Shown here piece by piece: positions 6,279-13,044 of a stretch of 13,285 nucleotides of DNA. Within the stretch, counting starts at the first letter, position 1. Each line of letters starts with the position of its first letter. The position numbers and the translations under genes are program-made. The DNA lies in contig DATJYZ010000033.1 in NCBI GenBank assembly GCA_035499355.1, positions 1 through 13,285 of the forward strand, written 5' to 3'. This DNA comes from JAEUPI01 sp035499355. GTDB lineage: Bacteria; Pseudomonadota; Gammaproteobacteria; Burkholderiales; Burkholderiaceae_C. The notes under the pieces are model-generated. The model was not told where the DNA came from, searched no databases, and saw only the letters and a program-made list of their open reading frames with translations.

Positions 6279-7841
6279 TCAGGCGTTCGCCTTGGCCGCC
6301 GATTTGAACGTGCGGTCGCAGGTGGCACGCTCGGCGGCACCGTCGAGCCGGCCGCACACCGGCTCGAGTTGCGTGCGCAGACGCGCCAGCACCGCGTTGT
6401 GGCGGCCATCGCGGTTCCACTTGGCAAGTTGCTGGTCCACCCGCGCCAACGAGCGGGCGCTGCGCCCGTCGAACGCGCCCTTGTCGAGCCCCGCGTCGTC
6501 GATCATGCCCTTGACCGCGCGCTCCAGGCGAGCCTCGTCGTTGGGAGCCAACTCGATGAGCAGGCTCACGTACTGCGCGCCCCATTGCAACCGTGTGGCG
6601 GGCCCTTCGCTGCGCGCAAAGGCCTGCTCGTACCAAGCCAACGCCTCGTCGTTGCGCCCGAGTTTGCGCGCGTTGCCGCCGAGCTGGCTCATCAGGTAGT
6701 ACGGCGAGTGACTCTTGGCGAGGTTGGCCTTGAGCAACGCGTCGGACTCCGTCCACAGCCCCGCCTGCGCGAGGATGTACGCCGCCGCGGTGATCACCGC
6801 CTGGCGCTCGTAGCCGTCGGTGACCTCGCGATCGGCCGCCGCGCTGGCATCGCGCACCTGCTGCTGCAGGGCGGCCGGCATGCGCGGATGGCGCTCGGTC
6901 TTCGGCTGGTCGATGCGCGCCAGATCGACGCGCGCGCCCAGCGCGGTCAGACGATCGGCGCGTGACAGCGTGGCGTCGGCCTGCAGACGCTGCAGCGCAG
7001 CGTCGAAGGCCGTGACGATCGCCTTGCGGTCGGCGCTGCCGGGCGCCGACACGGCCTTGGTGATCTCGGGGGCGGCGTTGGTCAACACGTCCATCTGCGC
7101 GCGCGCGACCGTCGGGTCCGCGAGCCAGCCGCGCAAGCGCCGGCGCAGCGCGGCGTCGGCCTTCACTCCCTTGCCGTCGTCGCTGTCGGCAAGCGCCTTC
7201 AGCATCAGGCGAGTGGCGCTCTCTGCTTCCGTGCGCGGGCAGGCTACCGAGAGGCTGGCCAGCACACCGGGCCGCTCGGTCGCGCTGAGCAGCTGCGATT
7301 CGTCGCTGATCCACGAATAGAACGCCAGCATGCGCCATTCGGGCCCGGGCAATGGCTTGCCGGCGCGCGCGTCGGACAGCACGTCCTTCGCAGGGCGGCC
7401 GCCGCTCAAGCCGAACTCCAGCAATTGCAGCACCTGCGGCGCGTCGGCCTCGCCGGGCAGGCGCATCAGCTCGCTGCCATCGTTGCGCATCAGCACCATC
7501 GTCGGATAGCCGCTGACCTTGAAGCGCGCGCCGAGCTTCTGCGCGCCGGGCAGGTCGCCGTCGATGTCCACCGCCACCAGCGAGCGGCTGCGCTCGATGA
7601 AGTCGTGGCGGTTGAACAGCGTGGCCTTCAGCTGATTGCACGGCGGGCACCACTTGGCGCCCCAGTACAGCAGCACCGGCTTGTCGGCCGCACGCGCCTG
7701 CGCAAAGGCGCGCTCGATGTCGGCGTTGTTGGCGGCGCTCTGCCACGCCACGCCGTCGTCGCTCGCGCGCGCGACGCCGACCAGGGCCGCGATGACGGCC
7801 AGCAGGCACAGGCGCATGAGGGCGGTGGATCGGGCAGCCAT
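6279..7841 (-). CDS. Secreted thioredoxin-fold protein with long helical C-terminal extension
   Basis: This 520-residue protein has a signal peptide (hydrophobic 8-24, cleavage near ARA-SDD at 26-27), which implies a periplasmic location. Residues about 30-145 are a thioredoxin domain with WCPPC (C65, C68) and a cis-proline GYP (P113), so it should be redox active. The remainder, about 150-520, is mostly helical and Ala/Arg-rich. Around 395-450 it has a TPR-like run (KLGRNDEALAWYEQAFARSE), and two cysteines lie near the end. It may act as a thiol reductase with a partner-binding domain; the substrate is unknown. ATG 7841 was preferred over an ATG 15 nt upstream (7856) because AAGGA sits 5 nt before it. 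It is divergent from terC. Confidence 0.85.
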   Translation of the reverse strand: MAARSTALMRLCLLAVIAALVGVARASDDGVAWQSAANNADIERAFAQARAADKPVLLYWGAKWCPPCNQLKATLFNRHDFIERSRSLVAVDIDGDLPGAQKLGARFKVSGYPTMVLMRNDGSELMRLPGEADAPQVLQLLEFGLSGGRPAKDVLSDARAGKPLPGPEWRMLAFYSWISDESQLLSATERPGVLASLSVACPRTEAESATRLMLKALADSDDGKGVKADAALRRRLRGWLADPTVARAQMDVLTNAAPEITKAVSAPGSADRKAIVTAFDAALQRLQADATLSRADRLTALGARVDLARIDQPKTERHPRMPAALQQQVRDASAAADREVTDGYERQAVITAAAYILAQAGLWTESDALLKANLAKSHSPYYLMSQLGGNARKLGRNDEALAWYEQAFARSEGPATRLQWGAQYVSLLIELAPNDEARLERAVKGMIDDAGLDKGAFDGRSARSLARVDQQLAKWNRDGRHNAVLARLRTQLEPVCGRLDGAAERATCDRTFKSAAKANA

Positions 7842-8007
7842 GGGTGTCCTTCTCATCGTCGTCGCATTGTGCGCGCACCGGATCACCCATGCAGTGGGCC
7901 AGACGTCCCACACTCGGGCGGCGCTGTCGATCGAGGTTCGCGATAGCGCGGCGGCGCCGGCCCCCGCAACGTCAGAATCGCCCCCGGCCCGCCCCGGAAG
8001 GACCGCC

Positions 8008-8778
8008 ATGACTGAACTGCTGACCGACCCACAAGCCTGGATCGCGCTGGCAACGCTGACCGCGCTCGAACTGGTGCTCGGCATCGACAACGTGATCTTC
8101 ATCTCGATCCTGGTCGACAAGCTGCCGCTCGCGCAGCGCGAGTTGGCCCGGCGCATCGGCCTGGGCATGGCGATGTTCATGCGCATCGGGCTGCTGCTCT
8201 TGTTGTCGTGGATCGTCGGCCTGGTGGCGCCGCTGTTCAGCGTGCTCGGCCAGGCGATCTCCGGCCGCGATCTGATCCTGATCGTCGGTGGACTGTTCCT
8301 GATCTGGAAGAGCACCAGCGAGATCCACCAGTCGCTCGAGGGCGAGGAGGGTCACGCGTCGAGCACCGTGAAGGCCACCTTCGCAGCGGTGATCGTGCAG
8401 ATCATGCTGATCGACATCGTGTTCTCGTTCGACTCGATCATCACCGCGGTCGGCATGGTCAACCGCATCGAGGTGATGGTGGCCGCCGTGGTGCTGAGCG
8501 TGGCGCTGATGATGTGGTTCGCCGGCCCGATCGGCCGCTTCGTGTCGGACCATCCGACGATCAAGATGCTGGCGCTGTCGTTCCTGGTGGTGATCGGCGT
8601 GGTGCTGATCGCCGAAGGTTTCGACCACCATGTGCCCAAAGGCTACGTCTACTTCGCGATGGCCTTCTCGGTGTGCGTGGAGCTGTTGAACATCCGCTTG
8701 CGCAAGCGCGCGTCGCGACCGGCGCACCTGCACGCTGCCTATGCGACCGAGCAGCGCGACGGCGACGCCGCACGCTGA
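8008..8778 (+). CDS. TerC-family integral membrane protein
   Basis: This 256-residue membrane protein has about seven hydrophobic segments and a basic, soluble C-terminal tail (230-256). The TerC/Alx signature is clear: ELVLGIDNVIFISI (21-34) with D27-N28, and LIDIVFSFDSI (134-144) with D136 and D142. These are acidic residues thought to coordinate metal in this superfamily. Members are linked to manganese export, tellurite resistance and metal loading of secreted enzymes; which of these applies is not visible here. The start has a strong ribosome-binding site, GGAAGGA, 5 nt upstream. The 166-nt leader shared with the divergent thioredoxin-like gene shows no clear manganese (yybP-ykoY) riboswitch. 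Confidence 0.92.
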   Translation: MTELLTDPQAWIALATLTALELVLGIDNVIFISILVDKLPLAQRELARRIGLGMAMFMRIGLLLLLSWIVGLVAPLFSVLGQAISGRDLILIVGGLFLIWKSTSEIHQSLEGEEGHASSTVKATFAAVIVQIMLIDIVFSFDSIITAVGMVNRIEVMVAAVVLSVALMMWFAGPIGRFVSDHPTIKMLALSFLVVIGVVLIAEGFDHHVPKGYVYFAMAFSVCVELLNIRLRKRASRPAHLHAAYATEQRDGDAAR

Positions 8779-8807
8779 GGCACCTGCCGCCGCCGCATGT
8801 TGCCGCC

Positions 8808-9617
8808 CTACGCCGACGTCGCCGGCGCCGCGTCGAGGGCCGCGGCCAGCGCCGTCCGCGTCGCGTCGTTGGCTGGGAAGAAGTGCTCGACGCGCAGCGA
8901 GGCGGCGGTCACGTCCAGCGGCGCGCCGAAGCTGGTGAACGCCGAGAAGAACGTCAGCTCGTCGCCGCCACGCGCGCGCAGCCGCGTCAACAGCAGCGGT
9001 GTGCTGGCGGCCGCCGGCAAAGCCGCGCCGAGGCGACGCGGCACCACGGCGCGCAGCAGTTGCACGATCGCCCGCAGCGCTGGGCTGGCGGCCGCTTCGC
9101 GTTGCGCGCGCGACCACACCTCGCCCAGCACCTCGTCGGCGTTGATCAGCCGCTCGGCCAGGCCGCCCGGAGTGAACAGCGCGCGCAGCAAGTTGGGCTG
9201 CTCGCCGAGCAAGGTCGGCTCGAGGCCTAGCAGCCCCAACAGTGCGGCGCTGCCGCGGTTCATCTGCAGGATGTCCCAGGCATCGTCGAGCACGAACGCC
9301 GGAGCCGGGTCGTGCGCGTGCAGCAGGCGCGTCAGCGCATCGCGGATCGGCGCCATTGCCGCCTCGGCCAGCGCACGCCGCGTGAACGCCGGCGCATAGC
9401 CGGCGGCCAGCAGAGCGTCGTTGCGCTGCGCCAGCGGCGCTTCCAGCGCATCGAGCAGCGCGTGCAGCATCGCGCGGCTGGGAGCGGCGCGGCCGGTCTC
9501 GATGCAAGACAGGTGCCGCTGCGATACCCCCACGCGCAGTGCGAGCTCGAGCTGGCTGATGCGACGCGTCGCGCGCAACTCGCGCAGCGCGCCGCCGGCA
9601 TGGGGGGCGGCAGTCAT
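8808..9617 (-). CDS. XRE-family regulator with MmyB-like ligand-binding domain
   Basis: This 269-residue transcription regulator has an N-terminal helix-turn-helix (about 9-60) containing SQLELALRVGVSQRHLSCIETGR, a textbook Cro/XRE fold. The C-terminal domain (about 95-265) resembles MmyB-type small-molecule sensor domains (FVLDDAWDILQMNRGSAALL and later FFSAFTSFG). Such regulators usually repress a neighbouring gene and often bind a hydrophobic ligand. It diverges from a DUF2834-type membrane gene, with a perfect palindrome 37 bp upstream of its start. The start at 9617 puts the helix-turn-helix at the usual distance from the N-terminus; no strong ribosome-binding site is seen. It is convergent with terC. 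Confidence 0.9.
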   Translation of the reverse strand: MTAAPHAGGALRELRATRRISQLELALRVGVSQRHLSCIETGRAAPSRAMLHALLDALEAPLAQRNDALLAAGYAPAFTRRALAEAAMAPIRDALTRLLHAHDPAPAFVLDDAWDILQMNRGSAALLGLLGLEPTLLGEQPNLLRALFTPGGLAERLINADEVLGEVWSRAQREAAASPALRAIVQLLRAVVPRRLGAALPAAASTPLLLTRLRARGGDELTFFSAFTSFGAPLDVTAASLRVEHFFPANDATRTALAAALDAAPATSA

Positions 9618-9653
9618 CGCCGCCGATCGTGCCGCAGCCGTCGGCACAACGCC

Positions 9654-9670
9654 ATGACCTCGCAGGTCAT
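9654..9670. promoter_or_regulatory. Perfect palindrome, candidate operator of the XRE/MmyB regulator
   Basis: ATGACCT-CGC-AGGTCAT is a perfect 7-3-7 inverted repeat in the 120-nt divergent region. The 9-mer AGGTCATTG at 9664-9672 recurs at 9727-9735, where it overlaps the GGAGGT ribosome-binding site of the downstream gene. A dimeric helix-turn-helix protein could bind the palindrome and a second half site to control both divergent genes. The repeats are seen directly; the binding protein is inferred. Confidence 0.55.
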
Positions 9671-9737
9671 TGCCGGCAGCACGCTCGCCTGTCGACACTG
9701 CACCGCACCCATCGCAACCCCACCGGAGGTCATTGTC

Positions 9738-10052
9738 ATGCGTTCGCTCCTCGTCATCGTCACCGCCGCGTTCGCGGCGTTCTCGTCGTGGGTCGTCAGC
9801 CGCACCGGGCTGGTCGGGTTCTACGAGCAGCTCCTGTCCGGCCCGGCCGGCTGGCAGATCTTCGCCGACATCGCCATCGCGCTGACGATGGTGCTGAGCT
9901 GGATCTGGCACGACGCCCGCGTCACCGGCCGCCGCTTCTGGCCCTACGCGGTGCTCACGCTGGCGCTCGGCTCGATCGGCCCGCTGCTGTATCTGCTGCT
10001 CAGCCCCTCGCCGGCGCTGTGGCGCAAGGGTGCGGCGCTGCAAAAGGGCTGA
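9738..10052 (+). CDS. Small membrane protein, DUF2834-like
   Basis: This 104-residue protein has three predicted membrane segments, at about 4-20, 42-58 and 68-89. The sequence FADIAIALTMVLSWIWHDAR (42-61) and the overall size fit the DUF2834 family of uncharacterised bacterial membrane proteins. The start is supported by a perfect GGAGGT 7 nt upstream. A DNA half site repeated from the upstream palindrome overlaps that ribosome-binding site. It is probably under control of the divergent XRE/MmyB-type regulator. Its stop codon directly abuts the stop of the convergent gene (TGATCA), leaving no room for a terminator. Function unknown. Confidence 0.85.
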   Translation: MRSLLVIVTAAFAAFSSWVVSRTGLVGFYEQLLSGPAGWQIFADIAIALTMVLSWIWHDARVTGRRFWPYAVLTLALGSIGPLLYLLLSPSPALWRKGAALQKG

Positions 10053-10784
10053 TCAGGCCGCGTCGGGCGGCGCGCCGAGCCAGCCCTGCGATTCGTCGTC
10101 GAGCGGCTCGGGCGTCGCGCGCGCCAGCACCATCCAGACCGGAAAGGGCAGCTTCAGCGGCCGCTTCGGCGCGGGGCGCAACACCTCGAGTGCCGACTCG
10201 CGCGCCACCATCACGCCGTACGGGGCCGGCACCTCGTCGGCCTCGCCGATGCCCTCTCGCAGCACGTACCAGCACTGACTGCTGTTCTGCAGATAGGCCT
10301 GACCCTTCTCGGGCCGGCGCAGGTCGGCCAGCAGGTCGGCGCGGTGCACCTTGATCTCGTGCGCCACCGGCTCGACGTAGTCTTCCACCGTGGTGTGGCG
10401 GATCGAGTAGACGTCGGGCATCGCCATCGCCCACGCGGCGTCGTCGCCGGCGCCCACCTTGGCGCGCAGCGCAAGGCCCCGCCACACCACGCGGCCGGCA
10501 CGCTGCATCTCGCGCGCCACCCGTGCCACCAAAGCCTCGTGCGCATCGCGCACGGCGCGGTTCTTCTGCAGCGTGGCCGCGAGCAGCGCGATGCCGGCGT
10601 CGGTGACGCGCAGCGATTCGCGTCCGTTTCCGTCGCGCTGGCGCTGCAGCAGGCCGGCCGCAAGGAGCTCCACTTCAACCAGGTCCTGACACGGCCAGCC
10701 GGCCGAGCGCCAGATCTCGCGCAGACGTCTGCGGTGCAGCGCGCTCAGGGCGCGCGACGCCGCGCCGGACGGCGGCTCACCCAC
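10053..10784 (-). CDS. Winged-helix protein with possible PD-(D/E)XK nuclease-like core
   Basis: This 243-residue protein is not matched to a named family. Residues about 15-75 look like a winged helix (LREIWRSAGWPCQDLVEVEL, then LRVTDAGIALLAATL). The middle contains E83, then P123-D124 in MPDVYSIR, then E143-I-K145 in VAHEIKVHRADLLADL. K160-GQAYLQ follows (Q162, Y164). The spacing of PD, ExK and a following QxxY-like segment fits the PD-(D/E)XK nuclease fold, but this is an inference from motifs alone. The start is GTG, 4 nt after the Crp-like gene's stop, with GGTGAGG overlapping that stop, which suggests coupled translation. It is the last gene of the signalling operon and a possible output of it. 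Confidence 0.72.
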   Translation of the reverse strand: MGEPPSGAASRALSALHRRRLREIWRSAGWPCQDLVEVELLAAGLLQRQRDGNGRESLRVTDAGIALLAATLQKNRAVRDAHEALVARVAREMQRAGRVVWRGLALRAKVGAGDDAAWAMAMPDVYSIRHTTVEDYVEPVAHEIKVHRADLLADLRRPEKGQAYLQNSSQCWYVLREGIGEADEVPAPYGVMVARESALEVLRPAPKRPLKLPFPVWMVLARATPEPLDDESQGWLGAPPDAA

Positions 10785-10788
10785 GGCC

Positions 10789-11442
10789 TCACCAGCGCTT
10801 GGGCAGCGGCTTGCGCAGCACGATGCGCTCGCGGCTGGCCTCGATGTAGCCGCCGGCGGCCAGGTCCTGCAGGATGCGGTTGATCATGCTGCGCGAGGCG
10901 CCGACGCGGTCGGCGATCTTCTGCTGGCTGAGCGGGCCGGGTACGACGCGCAGGCCGTCCTCGTCGCGTGCCAGCTCGCCGAACAGCCTGGCAACGCGTC
11001 CGTAGACGTCCATCGACACCAGGCCCTGCACGTTGCGGCTGAGCTGTCGCACACGGCCGATCAGGTGCTGGATGACGTGGAACGCCAGCGTCGGCTGCGC
11101 CGCCAGCGCCTGCTCGAACTCGGCCCGCGTCACCATCGTCAGCCTGGCCTTGGTGGTGGTCTGCACGGTGGCCGTGCGCACCTGGCTGCCGAGCATCAGC
11201 TCGCCGAAGTACTCGCCCGGGCCGATGGTGTTGAGCTCCACCTCCTTGCCGTCCTCGTCGGACACGAACACCCGCAGCTGCCCCTCGTGCACGAGGTACA
11301 TCGACAGCGCCGGCTCGCCCTCGGTGACGACGATCGTGCCCTTGGCATAGGCTCGCACGTGGCCGAGCCGCGCCAGCGCCTCGAGCAGCTCGTGCGGCAG
11401 CGCGCTCGGCGATGTCGGCTCGTGGTGCGGAGCGGCGTCCAT
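10789..11442 (-). CDS. Crp/Fnr-family transcription regulator
   Basis: This 217-residue protein has a cyclic-nucleotide-binding beta-barrel (about 25-115), a dimerisation helix (about 116-145) and a C-terminal winged helix (about 147-210). The recognition region is LSQQKIADRVGASRSMINRI. The phosphate-binding cassette FGELMLGSQVRTATV (79-93) keeps E81, R89 and T90, equivalent to E. coli CRP E72, R82 and S83, so cAMP or cGMP binding is likely. There is no FNR-type cysteine cluster. It lies directly downstream of a receiver-nucleotide cyclase gene on the same strand (64-nt gap), so the neighbouring enzyme may supply its ligand. No E. coli-style CRP site was identified in the window. Confidence 0.92.
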   Translation of the reverse strand: MDAAPHHEPTSPSALPHELLEALARLGHVRAYAKGTIVVTEGEPALSMYLVHEGQLRVFVSDEDGKEVELNTIGPGEYFGELMLGSQVRTATVQTTTKARLTMVTRAEFEQALAAQPTLAFHVIQHLIGRVRQLSRNVQGLVSMDVYGRVARLFGELARDEDGLRVVPGPLSQQKIADRVGASRSMINRILQDLAAGGYIEASRERIVLRKPLPKRW

Positions 11443-11472
11443 CGACGCGCATGATGCCGCAAGCCGAGCCGC

Positions 11473-11491
11473 GCTCCACCCGTGCTGGAGC
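11473..11491 (-). terminator. Small hairpin between cyclase and Crp-like genes
   Basis: GCTCCA (11473-11478) and TGGAGC (11486-11491) form a 6-bp stem around a 7-nt loop in the 64-nt gap after the cyclase stop. It has no T tract, so it may only attenuate or protect mRNA ends. Confidence 0.3.
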
Positions 11492-11506
11492 AGCCGCGGG
11501 CTGTCT

Positions 11507-12616
11507 TCAGCGCAGGCCCAGCACGCGCGCCACCGGCACCGGGCGCTGGATGCCCTTGAGCGAGAACTCGCCCGCCGGCGCGGTGACGAAGCCGTCGCCC
11601 AGCGCCGCCACCACGCGCGGCGCCACCAGGATGTCGCCGCCGGAGGCCTCGCTGCACAGGCGCGCCGCCAGGTTGGTCACGGTGCCGATCGCACCGTAGT
11701 CGATGCGGCCCTCGAAGCCGATGGCCCCGATGGTGGCGAAGCCCATCGCGATGCCGATGCCCAGCCGCAATTCGTAGCCGCGCCGCCGCCAGCCCTCGGC
11801 CAGGCGCGCCACCTCGGCCTGCATGCCCAGCGCCATGTGCGCGGCGCGCTCGGCGGCGTCGGGCACCGGCACCGGGTCGTTGAAGAACACCATGATGCCG
11901 TCGCCGGTGAAGCGCTCGAGCGTGCCTTCGTGCTCGGTGATGAGCCGGCCCATCGCGGCGTGATACTCGCGCAGCACGCCCATCACCTCTTCGGGATCGG
12001 CGGTCTCGGTGAATGCCGTGAAGCCGCGCAAGTCGAGAAACACCACGGTGATCTCGCGGCGGTGGCTCCTCAGCGGGTCGTCGGCATCGCCGCCGACGAT
12101 CGCCTGCGCCAGCTGCGGCGAGAAGAACCGCTTGAGCCGTCCCAGTCGTTCGAGCTGTGCCACGCCGTCGCTGACGCGTTGCTCCAGCGTGCGGTTCCAG
12201 TCGGCGAGCTCCGACTTCTGACGCTGGATCTCGTCGTGGTAGGCCTTGACGCGCAGCAGCGAGCGCACGCGCGCCAGCAGTTCGGCCTGATTGACCGGCT
12301 TGTTGACAAAGTCGTCGGCGCCCGCCTCGATGCCCTTGATGCGCTCCTGCGCCGGGTCGAGCGCGGTCACCAGCACCACCGGCAGCATCGCGCTGCGCGC
12401 GTCGTCGCGGATCGCGCGGCACACCGCGTAGCCGTCGAGCCCGGGCATCATCACGTCGAGCAGGACCAGGTCCGGCGGCTCGGCGGCGATCGCGCGCAGC
12501 GCCTCTTCGCCGGAGGCCGCCTTGCTGGTGCGGTAGCCCCTGGCCGCCAGCACGTCGGCCAGCAGGCGGGCGTTCTTCTCGACGTCGTCGACGACCAGGA
12601 TGTGCTGCGGCGTCAT
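11507..12616 (-). CDS. Response regulator fused to class III nucleotide cyclase
   Basis: This 369-residue protein has a receiver domain (1-122) with acidic pair D10-D11, phospho-acceptor D54 (LVLLDVMMPG), T84 and K106. A helical linker follows (about 124-170, DEIQRQKSELADWNRTLEQR). The class III adenylate/guanylate cyclase domain (about 185-365) has both metal aspartates: D195 in VVFLDLRGFT and D239 in RFTGDGIMVFF. The transition-state residues N315 and R319 are present in TNLAARL. At the two base-specifying positions it has R235 (usually Lys) and T312 (Asp or Thr in adenylate cyclases), so cAMP versus cGMP is uncertain. ATG 12616 was chosen over GTG 12625 because AAGGTG lies upstream at proper spacing. 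Phosphorylation by the upstream kinase probably gates activity. Confidence 0.92.
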   Translation of the reverse strand: MTPQHILVVDDVEKNARLLADVLAARGYRTSKAASGEEALRAIAAEPPDLVLLDVMMPGLDGYAVCRAIRDDARSAMLPVVLVTALDPAQERIKGIEAGADDFVNKPVNQAELLARVRSLLRVKAYHDEIQRQKSELADWNRTLEQRVSDGVAQLERLGRLKRFFSPQLAQAIVGGDADDPLRSHRREITVVFLDLRGFTAFTETADPEEVMGVLREYHAAMGRLITEHEGTLERFTGDGIMVFFNDPVPVPDAAERAAHMALGMQAEVARLAEGWRRRGYELRLGIGIAMGFATIGAIGFEGRIDYGAIGTVTNLAARLCSEASGGDILVAPRVVAALGDGFVTAPAGEFSLKGIQRPVPVARVLGLR

Positions 12617-12647
12617 CCCGGGCACCTTCGGCGCAGCCGGGCGGCGC

Positions 12648-13025
12648 TCACCGCGCGCGGCCCTCGATGAGCACCTTGCTCACCGCCGCCAGGAACGGCT
12701 TGACGGAGATCGGCTTGGCGATGAAACCATCGAAGCCGGAGCGCACGACGCGCTGCTGTTCCTCGGGCATCACCGACGCCGATACTGCCAATACCGGCAT
12801 CGCGTCGAGCGATCGGTCTTCGCGGATGCGCGCCAGCACGGTGGCACCGTCGATGTCGGGCAGCTGGATGTCCATCAGCACCAGGTCGGGGCGCTCCTGC
12901 AGCGCCAGCTTCAAGCCCGCCTCCCCCGTTTCGGCCTCCAGCGTGCGGTGGCCATGGTGCTGCAGCAGGTCGCGCACCAGCTTCATGTTCTTGGCGTTGT
13001 CTTCGACGATCAGGATCGTGCTCAT
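12648..13025 (-). CDS. Stand-alone receiver, DivK-like
   Basis: This 125-residue single-domain response regulator has the acidic pair E8-D9 (VEDN), phospho-acceptor D52 (LVLMDIQLPDIDG), S82 at the Thr/Ser switch position and K104 in IAKP. Its start (MSTILIVEDNAKNMKLVRDLLQ) is very close to the DivK/CheY-like group that shuttles phosphate or binds kinases as an allosteric partner. It has no output domain. It lies between the histidine kinase (19-nt gap) and the receiver-cyclase (31-nt gap), so it may relay phosphate or tune the kinase. The start has AAGG about 8 nt upstream. Confidence 0.93.
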   Translation of the reverse strand: MSTILIVEDNAKNMKLVRDLLQHHGHRTLEAETGEAGLKLALQERPDLVLMDIQLPDIDGATVLARIREDRSLDAMPVLAVSASVMPEEQQRVVRSGFDGFIAKPISVKPFLAAVSKVLIEGRAR

Positions 13026-13044
13026 GGCGTGGCCTTACGCGCGC

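Noticed and set aside
7842..8007. Manganese (yybP-ykoY) riboswitch upstream of terC
   Set aside because: The family often has one, but I could not find its conserved paired loops here. The small inverted repeat GTGGG/CCCAC near 7895-7912 is too short to support a call; a covariance-model scan would decide.
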